From: Spirogloea muscicola
Lineage: Eukaryota > Streptophyta > Zygnematophyceae > Spirogloeales > Spirogloeaceae
NCBI GenBank assembly: GCA_009602725.1
Contig: WELB01000193.1
Span: 200,713 to 216,877 of the forward strand
Length of the DNA stretch: 16,165 nucleotides
Direction: 5' to 3'
The notes under the pieces were generated by a model. The model had not been told where the DNA came from. It did not search any database and worked only from the letters and a program-made list of their open reading frames with translations. Positions 1 through 7,249 of this stretch are shown here, one piece after another. Within the stretch, counting starts at the first letter, position 1. Each line of letters starts with the position of its first letter. The position numbers and the translations under genes are program-made.

Positions 1-44
1 GCAGAGCTGAAGCCGCAGAAGGGGCGGCGTGTGGCACGGCGTGC

Positions 45-127
45 GGCGCGGCGGCAGAAGCGGCGGCGGAAGCGGCAGCGGGAGCGGCGGCAGCGGCGGC
101 GGCGGCGGCGAAGGCGGCGGCGGGAGC
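45..127. repeat. Imperfect GGC/GGA trinucleotide repeat
   Basis: A purine/GC-rich run made mainly of GGC with interspersed GGA, AGC and GAA triplets. It would read as a Gly/Ser tract in one plus frame, but such frames stay open simply because the triplet repeat contains no stop. I see no splice sites or domain that would make it coding. Confidence 0.75.
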
Positions 128-295
128 TTTGAGGAAGGAGGGTGGGAATTCCTCTTCCCCCTCTCCCGGGACGCGAGCCACGTGTCGTTGATGCCGCCAC
201 GTGGGCTTCGAGTCGGGTGCAGTCGGCTCGGCAGCCAGCGCTTCTCTGAGTCCCTCCTGCTTTGCAGCCTGCCTTCATACTGTTACCTCAGCCAG

Positions 296-437
296 AACAT
301 GCGCTTCCAATGTAAGGCAATGGCTGTGAGGTGAGAGAGAGAGGCCAGCCCGACAAGGAAATACTCTTTTAATAGAGGGTGGCTGTGAGCGGCCAACCCA
401 AGAGAAAGGATGAACAGCCCAAAAGGAATGTACAAGA
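296..437 (-). mobile_element. Non-LTR element 3'-tail fragments
   Basis: Two degenerate copies of the 3'-tail module found all over this window, both read on the minus strand. The diagnostic part is the GGCTGTGA...GCCAGCCC stem-loop, with the CTTCCAATGTAAGGCAATGG arm matching the version that elsewhere reads TCGCCCTCTACTGGAAG in the other orientation. No coding sequence is attached. Confidence 0.6.
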
Positions 438-438
438 G

Positions 439-624
439 GAAGAAGTGGCTCTCCCAATGGGGGCAAGGGCTGTGAGAAGCCAGCCCGAAAAGAATTGACA
501 AAGTTCGAAGGGGCCAAACTACGAGCTAAGCAGCGACTGCGGGGCCTGAAGAGGCTATGGCAGAACGGGGGAGGATGGACCACTTAGTAGTTACGAGTGA
601 GGAGCCTCACATCCGACAGACTAG
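439..624 (-). mobile_element. Retrotransposon 3' end, left arm of a near-perfect inverted repeat
   Basis: Read on the minus strand this is the end of the element ORF, with residues LLTRNY followed by a stop, and then the 3' UTR with its CTTGCCCCCATTGGGAGAGC tail. By eye it matches the reverse complement of 3559-3744 at 184 of 186 positions. The two copies are therefore young or recently homogenised, in contrast to the heavily mutated bodies nearby. It is cut off just inside the ORF. Confidence 0.8.
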
Positions 625-629
625 TACAA

Positions 630-760
630 GGGCTCCACAAGAAGGAAGAACCGCCGGAGTGCGAAGTGCTAAGACAGCAGCAAGGAGACTCTCAGTAACC
701 ACTAGTCAGTAGATGCAGCGAGTCGAAAGAGCTAGCAGGCAAGAAAAGCGTCGTAAGGGC
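630..760 (-). mobile_element. SINE-like fragment related to the insert at 4267-4428
   Basis: The stretch around CTCAGTAACCACTAGTCAGT and its flanks align with the inner half of the short insert at 4267-4428. Here it has no clear target-site duplication and follows directly on the 3'-end copy at 439-624. It is probably a truncated member of the same short, non-autonomous family. Confidence 0.5.
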
Positions 761-884
761 TTCGTCTTGTATAGCCCACTCTTTTGCTCTGGCTTTGGCT
801 CGAAAAGTGGAGTGGCTATAGTCGACCTCCCTTTCATTTTATACCGGACGCCTTCTCCGAGGCTCGCGCTCTGCTTCACCGGGC

Positions 885-1010
885 GACTTCCGGCCCTTTC
901 AGACCTTGTTCACTACTTTAGACTGGCCTCTCACAGCTATGCCTGGCATGAAAGAGCTGTTTTCTCACCGGGTACCAACGGTGAAGCTCAGAAGAAGAAA
1001 GAAGGAGCTC
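885..1010 (+). mobile_element. 3'-tail module, plus orientation (subtype shared with 8985-9115)
   Basis: It begins with CCGGCCCTTTCAGACCTTG, followed by a GACTGGCCTCTCACAGC stem-loop and an AGAGCTGTTT block. The same order of blocks occurs at 8985-9115, so the two are copies of one repeat subtype. No ORF with recognisable content is present. The long open frame across 713-1114 is this repeat read through. Confidence 0.55.
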
Positions 1011-1030
1011 TACTAAGGCTTACCTTGTCG

Positions 1031-1090
1031 ATCCTTGCGGGCTGGCTGATCACAGCCCTCGCCATCTTTGGAGAGCCACTTTTGTGCTTA
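1031..1090 (+). mobile_element. Short 3'-tail module
   Basis: A solo tail with the GGGCTGGCTGATCACAGCCC stem-loop and a CTCGCCATCTTTGGAGAGCC end. It faces the minus-oriented modules that start at 1109, so the two groups are arranged tail to tail. Confidence 0.55.
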
Positions 1091-1108
1091 CTTCAAAAAG
1101 GGGGAAAT

Positions 1109-1321
1109 TTGTGAGAGGCCAGCCCGATAGAAAGATTTCCAAGTAAAGGGCGATGGCTGTGATGGCCAGCCCAAGAATAAGAATGAGCCATTTTTGAGGG
1201 GGCCAGAGATGGCCAGCCCAGGAAAAAGATTGAAAAAAGGTCGAAGGGGTTGGAGAAAGCGCTAAAGCACACAGTGACTGAAGCGGCCACAAGGCACTCA
1301 GTAACCCCTGTTGAGCAGCAG
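1109..1321 (-). mobile_element. Tandem 3'-tail modules plus ORF-end fragment
   Basis: Three consecutive stem-loop modules lie here (near 1112, 1152 and 1207), all read on the minus strand. They are followed by a stretch that encodes the element's last residues (LLNRGY, stop) and its first UTR bases. The last part is homologous to plus-strand 15930-16040, including the GTCACTGTGTG block. Confidence 0.65.
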
Positions 1322-1530
1322 CGAAGAAAAAGTGGCTCTCCCAATGGGGGCAAGGGCTGTGAAAAGCCAGCCTGAAAAGAAATAAGAAAGGCTCGAAGGG
1401 GCCAAATGACGGAGGGGCCTAAAAGGACTACACTACAACATACTGCAGAACACAGAAACGATGCAGAGGAAAGCTCAGTACCCACGAGTGAGCAACATCA
1501 GGTCTGAGTAGCTCGCTGCAGGGAAAGAGG
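1322..1530 (-). mobile_element. Degenerate retrotransposon 3' end
   Basis: This starts with the tail AAGTGGCTCTCCCAATGGGG and continues through the UTR block GGCCAAATGACGGAGGGGCC to a degenerate ORF end. It is the same subtype as 6090-6290, which carries the same GACGGAGGGGCC block, but is more diverged. Orientation is minus. Confidence 0.6.
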
Positions 1531-1531
1531 C

Positions 1532-1641
1532 GCTCCGCCGAGACCCAGAGGCGGCGGCCATAGGCGGCGGCCTAAAGCGCTAAGCAGCTCCGCCGAGGCC
1601 CAGAGGCGGCGGCCATAGGCGGCGGCCTAAAGCGCTACGCA
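1532..1641. repeat. Two tandem copies of a 55-bp GC-rich unit
   Basis: The unit begins GCTCCGCCGAG and contains GGCGGCGGCCATAGGCGGCG. Copy one is 1532-1586 and copy two is 1587-1641, with two mismatches. A single related copy without duplication is visible near 9555-9590. It is a local slippage-type duplication inside a retrotransposon 3' region. Confidence 0.85.
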
Positions 1642-1668
1642 GCTACGAAGGGGCCTGAAGATGCTACG

Positions 1669-3364
1669 TCAGAACGGGGGAGGATGGGCCACGCAGTAAT
1701 TCCGAGTGAGGAGCCTCAAACCCGACAGACAAGCTGCCGGATATCTATCCCCCTGACAAAAGCCGGAGGCCGCAGCGAGAGCACGGCCAGCACGCAGATG
1801 CAAGGCGTAGGCCATGGACCGCTGAAGGGAGACGGACAATCGCATACGAATACCTGAGCCACGAGCCAGCGGCGTTGAAGTCAGCCGGCTCACCGTGCCT
1901 GCGGGACACAGCGCGCCGCGCAAGCCTGGCCAGCAGGTCGAGCCACTGGGACCCGAGAGCCCCGTGCACGTCCACGGCCAAGGCAGAGAGCCCCGGGTTG
2001 GAGCGGTCGACCACATCAGTAGTGACCACATCAGCGATGATGCGCGCGCCGCCGCCCGGCGTGGACGCCACCAGGTCGACGTGGCGCGTGTGGAGTCCGT
2101 CGGCCCTCTGGAGAATGGGCGTGACCGACTTATTCTCCATGGCCAACGTGTATCCGGCCTCCTGGAAGATGCCGAACATTGCGTCTCGGAGGAGGGTGAG
2201 CGGCTGTACGTTCGCCTCCAGTGGCGCAGCGGAGGATAAGCGCCGCAAGCTCAGCCGGGTCCGTCGACCGTTCCCCACACTCACACTGCAGCACGCCACG
2301 CAGACAGGGCGGGGGGAGACCCAACAGGCGATGGGTGGCCGTACGGAAGAGTTCATCCGGCATCCTGAGGGCGTCGTACAGGGGGAGCGCGCAGACCCAG
2401 GCTGCCGCGCCAGGGGAGGCGGCCGACAGCAGCCGAGCATGGCCTCGCACGTCTGTGGGAGGGAGGAGCTGCAGCGTAGCCGTGAAGGACGCCTTGTCGA
2501 CTGCCGCCATGTACCGCGCCTGCGCTTGCGAGTCGGTGGATTAGGCAAGGTGGGCAAACGGGACCACACTCTCTGCGAGGGCAGGGTGCTCCGCAAGTAC
2601 TCGTCTTGAGCTGAGCGGAGCGCCACCTGAAAGGCAACGAGCCGGTCGCAACCTCCGCCACAGCCTGCTGCAGCAAGGGCCGCCCATCATGGACAAAGCG
2701 CTGTGCCACCGACGTGGCGCCCAACTGCCGAGGAACGCTGGCCTGCAGATGCGAGTGAGCGAGCGGCAGCCGAGGCCGCCATGGCCGGGGGGCAGAGTGG
2801 CCTGGTGCGCCGCAGCTGGTGAGTCGAGGAAGCCCGGGTGACGGATGAGGGCCGCCACGCTCTCCATGACGCCCGTGTCGAACTTGGTGTAGGCCTCCGG
2901 CACCTGGGGGCAGGGAGGGGTCGTCCGCGCCAGGTAGTGGGGACGCTGCACAATGCATCTGGTGAGCATAGCAAGCGCGAGTTGCATATCCTGCAGCTCG
3001 GGGAGGCGGGCCACCGGTTGAAGGTGCTCCTGGAGCCGGTCGCGCAGTTGCCCGTTGACGAAAGACGGCGTGCCGAATGGGACTCCCAGGATGGGGGCCG
3101 CTTGGGGGAGTCTGGCACCCGGGCGGCAGGGGCAAGGGGGCAGGGAGGCCACGCGGGGACCACGCGATGCACTTCTCGGGCCGGATGGACATGCCGAGGG
3201 CGGCCAGCTGCTGCTGGAAGGTGGCGGTGGCTGCTGACGTATCCCCTGGGGCTGCCGACCAATGTGGTGTCGTCGGCGTAGGACGGCAGGAGGACGCCGG
3301 GGTGTGCCGCCGCAGTGGCCTTGAGAGCGCGGTTGTTAGCCAGCGCAATGAGATGAAAGCGCAA
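1669..3364 (-). pseudogene. R2/NeSL-like non-LTR retrotransposon polyprotein, 5'-truncated and frameshifted
   Basis: The element copies its RNA into DNA at a nicked target. Seen on the minus strand: the RT catalytic box YADD (codons at 3269-3280, context LLPSYADDTTLVG), then RT thumb-like sequence, a CxC zinc-finger-like block (TGT-x-TGT at 2277-2285), and a block in which VDLVAS is followed by IIADVV (2024-2041), fitting a PD-(D/E)XK nuclease core. It ends with the family C-terminus RLLTRNY near 1696. In R2, NeSL and related families the RT is followed by such a zinc finger and a restriction-like endonuclease. The frame changes at least four times (roughly at 3240, 3140, 2190 and 1850), one TAA near 2541 interrupts an otherwise continuous frame, and the normal stop after RNY is lost. 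Everything upstream of the YADD region is absent. It is clearly dead. The exact clade is uncertain. Confidence 0.8.
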
Positions 3365-3369
3365 GGAAT

Positions 3370-3400
3370 GCGGCTGCTGCTATCAAACGAGCGGCTGTGA
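3370..3400. repeat. 31-bp motif at a 5' truncation point
   Basis: Starts GCGGCTGCTGCTATC and ends GAGCGGCTGTGA. A close copy (30-31 bp, about 26 matching positions) lies at 5444-5473. Both sit exactly where a minus-strand RT fragment begins, although the two RT fragments start at different points of the RT gene. Confidence 0.6.
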
Positions 3401-3744
3401 GCCGGCTGACTTCAACGCCGCTGGCTCGTGGGCTCAGGTGTATCGTATGCGCTTGTCCGTCTCCCTCCAGCGGTCCATGGCCCACGCGTTGCATCTGCGT
3501 GCTGGCCGTGCTCTCGCTGCGGCCTCCGGCTTTCGTCAGGGGGATAGTTTACCGGCAGCTAGTCTGTCGGATGTGAGGCTCCTCACTCGTAACTACTAAG
3601 TGGTCCATCCTCCCCCGTTCTGCCATAGCCTCTTCAGGCCCCGCAGTCGCTGCTTAGCTCGTAGTTTGGCCCCTTCGAACCTTGTCAATTCTTTTCGCGC
3701 TGGCTTCTCACAGCCCTTGCCCCCATTGGGAGAGCCACTTCTTC
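3401..3744 (+). mobile_element. Retrotransposon 3' end, inverted relative to the adjacent body
   Basis: The plus strand encodes the C-terminal part of the same polyprotein: FNAAGSWAQVYRMRLSVSLQ, then the Arg/Ala-rich block, then SDVRLLTRNY and a stop near 3598. The 3' UTR with its stem-loop tail follows. It is the inverted counterpart of the end of the minus-strand copy (about 1655-1885), and its last 186 bp also pair with 439-624. The frame here is intact over the part present, so it is a younger insertion than the body next to it. Confidence 0.75.
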
Positions 3745-3745
3745 T

Positions 3746-3845
3746 GCTGTGAAAGCCAGCCAGATGCATACAGGTGTTCATGACGGAGCCACAGGCTAGG
3801 CAGCCAGGGCGCTCTTAGTAACCCCGTGTTAGCAGTAGGAAGTCA
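3746..3845 (-). mobile_element. Retrotransposon 3' end, LLTRGY subtype (copy 1)
   Basis: On the minus strand it encodes FLLLTRGY, then TAA, then a short UTR with a GCTGTGAAAGCCAGCC stem-loop. It matches 5468-5567 at about 96 of 100 positions in the same orientation. It abuts the plus-strand tail ending at 3744, so two element tails meet here. Confidence 0.75.
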
Positions 3846-4255
3846 AGAGGAACCCTGCCAGAGGATCCCCCTGGCGCGTGGCCCGTCCTCGACTGCAGCG
3901 TCTCCACCTCGCCACTCCCTGTCCGCCAGAGAAGGTCGCTGGGCTGGCCGTAGCCAAAAAGGAAGAAGGGAAGGAGGGAAGGGAAGGCCGCTCGCAGCTC
4001 CTCGGCAATGGCGCTGCGCTCTACGCGGCCTATGACCAGGTGGTGGAGCTCCTTCCGCCGCACGACCTTCGAGGGCGCGCCCGGATCCTCTCCGCCTCCT
4101 CCCCCGGGGCGGCGGCGTGATTGTCAGCGATGCCACTCTACGCGGCGCTCTCAATGCCAGACGAGGTTTATAGGACGGCGGTCCGCCAGCTTCTGGGCCC
4201 CCTCCCTCCCTGCCTCGTCGGGGTTCAACAGTGCGAGTGCGGTGCCCGCAACGAT

Positions 4256-4440
4256 GACCCTGCGGCAAGTGCGGCCAGATTGACTGGTGGCTGGGAGAGG
4301 CCAGCCCAAAGGAATGGACAAGTTCTGAAGGAACCGGAGTGCTACGGACTGGAGCAGCAGCAGGCGGACTCTCAGTAATCTCTAGTCAGTAGATGCAAGT
4401 CTGAATAACTAGCAGTCGGAAAGACGTCGACCCCTGCGGC
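4256..4440 (-). mobile_element. SINE-like insertion with target-site duplication
   Basis: The inserted segment 4267-4428 splits the retrotransposon ORF between the CxC block and its continuation PAALAAHM. It is flanked by GACCCTGCGGC (4256-4266) and GACCCCTGCGGC (4429-4440), an imperfect 11-12 bp duplication. Read on the minus strand, it has a unique head followed by the AGAACTTGTCCATTCC tail and the GGGCTGGCCTCTCCCAGCC stem-loop. A short element borrowing the 3' tail of an autonomous partner is the usual SINE design. I did not find a convincing pol III A or B box. Confidence 0.65.
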
Positions 4441-4958
4441 GCTGGCTGCCCACATGCTCCGCTACGCGCACGGGGGCGAGCGGACCGGTTCACACGACCT
4501 TCTGCGCGACGCCATGCAGGGTGTGTTCCTGGAGGCCGGTTACCAGGTGGCATCGTAAAATACGACAATTATGCCCATCCAGCGGGGCGCCGACGAACAG
4601 CTTCACACCCGCCGCGCTGACCTAGTCGCCATCTTGAGGAGGAGGTATCATCGCAGATGAGGTGACTGCAGATTGCGTCCACTCCGCCAACCCCGCAACG
4701 TTGGCGACGCTCGCCGGGCACGCGGTCGCCTTGGCGGCTCGGAGTGAGGAGCGCAAGTACGCTGACCACCCTCCAGGCGATGCTTTGCGGCCCTGGCCAT
4801 TGACGTTCACGGGGCCTTCGGCAGTGGCTGGCTGGATCTCTTCCAGCGGCTTGCCCGGCGGGCCATCGAGCGGCTGCCGGGTTCGCCAGGCTTCAACGCC
4901 GCCGGCTCCCTCGCTCAGGTCTTTCGAATGAGACTGGCGGTCTCGCTCCAGCGCTCTA

Positions 4959-5073
4959 TTTTGTTCCTTCTATTTTTCCAGCCCCTCCTCCATGGGCGAG
5001 CCCTTTCATTTCTTTCGGGCTGGCTTTTCACAGCCCTTGCCCCCATTGGGAGTGCCACTTCTCTCTTTCTCAG
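4959..5073 (+). mobile_element. Solo 3'-tail insert inside the ORF
   Basis: About 115 bp of tail sequence (stem-loop TCGGGCTGGCTTTTCACAGC and end CTTGCCCCCATTGGGAGTGC) sits between codons that are adjacent in other copies: SLQRS before it and AHAVHTRAGRA after it. No clear target-site duplication is visible beyond a CTCT at both edges. It shows that the tail alone can be inserted elsewhere. Confidence 0.65.
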
Positions 5074-5193
5074 GCTCATGCGGTCCACACGCGCGCTGGC
5101 CGCGCTATGGCTGCTGCCTCAGGGTCTCGGCGGATTGCCACTTTTCCTTCTTCGAGTTATTCTGATTTGCTGTTGCTCACTTGTGGTTACTGA

Positions 5194-5325
5194 GCATCCA
5201 TCTGCATCATTTCGTGTCTTGGTGTGTAAGTTTGTCTTTCCTGGCACTCTTTTGTGGCCCTTTGAGGCCTGCGGACAATGTCCTTCTTTTCTGGGCTGGC
5301 TTTGCTAGCCCCTCTTTGGGCGAGC
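5194..5325 (+). mobile_element. 3' UTR of the plus-strand copy
   Basis: This follows the stop at 5193 and ends in the tail stem-loop GGGCTGGCTTTGCTAGCCCC and the GGGCGAGCCCTCCCC block. It then joins directly to a minus-strand RT fragment. Confidence 0.6.
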
Positions 5326-5443
5326 CCTCCCCTCTACGCAGTTGAAGGCGTTTCGGACATCGACAGCCAGGACCATCCAGTCAGGGTGGAGAGGGCCGCG
5401 AGGGCTGTGAGGGGCCTGTAACGCTCCCTCCATTTGGAAGGAA
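5326..5443 (-). pseudogene. Reverse transcriptase fragment containing motif A
   Basis: Minus-strand translation gives HPDWMVLAVDVRNAFNCVE, the RT palm motif A with the first catalytic Asp and the xNAFN signature of non-LTR elements. Only about 40 codons are present and the upstream part is out of frame or absent. It could come from the same family as the YADD fragment at 3269-3280, because motif A is missing there. It begins at a copy of the 31-bp motif at 5444-5473. Confidence 0.7.
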
Positions 5444-5473
5444 GCGGCTGCTGATATTAAAAGAGCGGCTGTG
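5444..5473. repeat. Second copy of the 31-bp breakpoint motif
   Basis: GCGGCTGCTGATATT...GAGCGGCTGTGA, a diverged copy of 3370-3400. It overlaps the first bases of the 3'-end copy that starts at 5468. Confidence 0.6.
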
Positions 5474-5720
5474 AAAGCCAGCCAGATGCATACAGGTGTT
5501 CATGACGGAGCCACAGGTTAGACAGCCAGGGAGCTCTTAGTAACCCCGTGTCAGCAGTAGGAAGTCAGATGAGCTGAGGGGAGGAAGAGCAACCCCGCTG
5601 CGCAAGCCAGAGGCTGCTGCAAGGGCACGACCAACGCGGCGATGCAAAGCAAGCGCTTGGGAACGCTGTAGCGACATAGACAAACGCATACGGTAGCAGG
5701 ACACAAGACCCAAAGGCACC
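5468..5720 (-). pseudogene. Retrotransposon polyprotein C-terminus, LLTRGY subtype (copy 2)
   Basis: Minus-strand translation gives YRMRLSMSLQ, an Arg/Ala-rich block (GRALAAASG), then SSSDFLLLTRGY and TAA at 5537-5539, followed by the short UTR and stem-loop. Bases 5468-5567 are the direct repeat of 3746-3845. The upstream part of the open frame (to about 6100) is unrelated tail repeat read through, not coding. Confidence 0.75.
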
Positions 5721-5937
5721 GAGCCACCGGGAAGGGCTGCACCCCGCCGGGTGGTCCTTGTACTTGTGCAACTTTTTGGAAGTGCCAATGGTGCCGGTAG
5801 CCTTACAGGATTGTATATGTAGCTGCCATTTGGGAGTACCAAATGGTGCCGGTCATTTCTGCTACACTGTGCGTAGCTAAGTGCGGTGCAAGATGCTGCT
5901 TCTGCGGCACGCGCCATACTCAGAAGACAGTGCCCGC
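5721..5937. other. Unassigned stretch with short direct repeats
   Basis: Two similar words, GTGCCAATGGTGCCGGT near 5781 and GTACCAAATGGTGCCGGT near 5837, lie about 56 bp apart. I see no coding domain, tail module or RNA gene. It may be flanking DNA caught between element copies. Confidence 0.4.
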
Positions 5938-6290
5938 CCCTAGAGAAAAGGGGCTGGCAAAGCCAGCCTGAAAGAATGGACAATAGCCAAAGCCAAAGAA
6001 AGAAAGAAAGTGCTTGCCCATGGAGAAGAGGAGCTGGCAAAGCCAGCCCAACAAGAATGGACAGCCCCAAAAGAAAGAGAGGTGGCACTCCCAATGGGGG
6101 CAAGGGCTGTGAAAAGCCAGCCCGACATGAATTGACAAAGCTTCGAAGGGGCCAAATGACGGAGGGGCCTAAAATAGCGCTAAACAGCTACGAAGGGGCC
6201 TGAAGATGCTATGTCAGAACGGGGGAGGATGGACCACTCAGAAGGGACGATTGAGGAGCCTCAAATCCGACAGACTAGCTGCAGAAAACA
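5938..6290 (-). mobile_element. Tandem hairpin tail modules ending in a retrotransposon 3' end
   Basis: Two modules contain the perfect inverted repeat GCTGGCAAAGCCAGC (near 5952 and 6033) and a third contains GGCTGTGAAAAGCCAGCC (near 6106). They are spaced roughly 70-80 bp. On the minus strand they precede nothing coding. Further along, 6120-6290 is the usual UTR (GGCCAAATGACGGAGGGGCC) and a degenerate ORF end. The serial tails suggest repeated insertion at, or slippage within, the tail. Confidence 0.65.
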
Positions 6291-6297
6291 AGAAGAA

Positions 6298-6450
6298 GGG
6301 GCTCGCTCATTGAGGATAGGGGCTGGAAAAGCCAGCCCAAAAAAGAAGGAACAAAGTACGAGAAGGGGGCCAGGGGAAGCGCCAAGGAAAAGCACAACAA
6401 GAAAAAAAGCAGTTACGTATTACTCACTAACCCCTGCTAAGCACGACTCG
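6298..6450 (-). mobile_element. Last 3'-end fragment of the repeat cluster
   Basis: It has a GGGCTGGAAAAGCCAGCCC stem-loop near 6319, followed by a degenerate UTR and CACTAACCCCTGCTAAGCAC, the reverse complement of the LL(T/N)RGY-stop region. Repeats of this family stop here and do not resume until about 8985. Confidence 0.6.
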
Positions 6451-6717
6451 TAGCTGAATCGTAGGGAGGGCATGGCTTCCACTGTCGGGCTGAATGAAAG
6501 CTGTGGTGAATTCTGCTTTTCATTCTCTTCAGAGCCAGGATATCACCACTTTCACATTAGAATGGCTACAATGCCGTGTGACAGAGAAGAATGTTCCTGG
6601 AAATGAGTTGTTAGAAATTACGGCCATGCTTTTGCCCTCCACACAGACTGGTCATGCAAGGCTTTATTGGAGTAGCAAGCGCAGCCGGAAGGTGCTCCTA
6701 TCCAAGCAATTCCAGTG
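6451..6717 (+). other. Possible 5' context of the cysteine-rich exon
   Basis: Composition changes to about half AT and no tail modules are present. Short open frames exist, for example one reading TAMLLPSTQTGHARLYW, but none carries a domain I recognise. Upstream exons of the plus-strand cysteine-rich coding block could lie here. Confidence 0.3.
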
Positions 6718-6885
6718 ATCTTACAATGTTACTTGAAAATGTAATGTGGTGCAGTCAGGGCTACTGTGTGGGGCGAGGTTACCTGCCAAAGGGCACAACA
6801 TGTGGCGACAGCTCTGAATGTGGAGAGAATCGTGCTGGCGTATGTTGCACACGTTGTGACGGCCAAGATCACTGTTCCTCTGAAG
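6718..6885 (+). CDS. Cysteine-rich exon, unknown protein
   Basis: An acceptor-like TTCCAG precedes 6718 and a donor-like GAAG|GTAGTG follows 6885. In between, one frame has about ten cysteines in some 40 residues: WCSQGYC, then TTCGDSSEC, then GVCCTRC and DHC. Such density with an adjacent Cys pair is typical of small secreted, disulphide-rich extracellular modules. I do not recognise the family. The start phase (one base before the first codon) is the same as in the minus-strand cysteine-rich exons at 9978-10061 and 10959-11042, and the first half (G-x-C-V then T-C) is loosely like them. The gene is on the opposite strand, so it is not part of that gene. A chance open frame cannot be ruled out. 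Confidence 0.45.
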
Positions 6886-7249
6886 GTAGTGCTGGAAATT
6901 ACTATTCTTTCTGTGGTTTAGGGTTCAGCCAAACTAGGCTTGCAAGCTGGGAATTCCAGGCTGGCATGCTGCAGTCGTGGTATCCACATATCCTTCAGCT
7001 ATGTTCAGAAGATGTTGCCGAGTGCCTTGCCTGCGGGTTAGCTGCACCTTGATGTACACTCCTCGAACTAGGTTTCTTGATGTCTGCTTCTGTAGATCAA
7101 ATTCACAGCAGCTTTTCGTTTCGGTTGTAGACAAGGGCGAGGAGCAGCCTCTGTGACGTCCTGATCCCTCTACACAAAATTAGGGGTTAGTACGTCTTTA
7201 GATGGAGTTCGGACCTAGAGGATTTTGGAGCCTTGCCCCATATACAGTA
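6886..7249. other. No recognisable feature
   Basis: The cysteine-rich frame stays open to a stop near 7052 but loses its cysteine pattern. No repeats of the retrotransposon family, no RNA gene and no splice-bounded LRR unit were seen on either strand. Confidence 0.4.

Larger units (their letters stand above)
3976..5193 (+). pseudogene. Second copy of the same polyprotein C-terminal half, interrupted by two insertions
   Basis: The plus strand reads LLPPHDLRGRARILSASSPG, then the CxC block (4232-4240), then LLRDAM, the nuclease-like block ending in IIADEV near 4660, VHGAFGSGWLDLF, FNAAGSLAQVFRMRLAVSLQ, and finally DLLLLTCGY with a stop at 5191-5193. All of these align with the minus-strand copy at 1669-3364. 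No RT catalytic box is present. Defects are a TGA at 4118-4120 where the other copy has Trp, a TAA at 4556-4558, frame changes near 4640 and 4790, a short insert at 4267-4428, and a solo tail at 4959-5073. The bases before 3976, back to 3846, are GC-rich and I cannot place them. This is a relic, with no functional product expected. Confidence 0.75.

Noticed and set aside
29-334. Gly/Ser-rich open frame on the plus strand
   Set aside because: It stays open because of the GGC/GGA triplet repeat, has no recognisable domain, and its end lies in a retrotransposon tail fragment.
1875-2609. 244-codon plus-strand open frame
   Set aside because: It is the antisense of the minus-strand retrotransposon polyprotein, whose domains are recognisable on the other strand.
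439-3744. DNA transposon with 186-bp terminal inverted repeats
   Set aside because: The repeats are retrotransposon 3' ends with ORF ends and tails, and no transposase is present between them.
5537-6103. 188-codon minus-strand open frame taken as one protein
   Set aside because: Only the C-terminal third matches the retrotransposon polyprotein; the Leu/Trp/Phe-rich start is tail modules read in frame.
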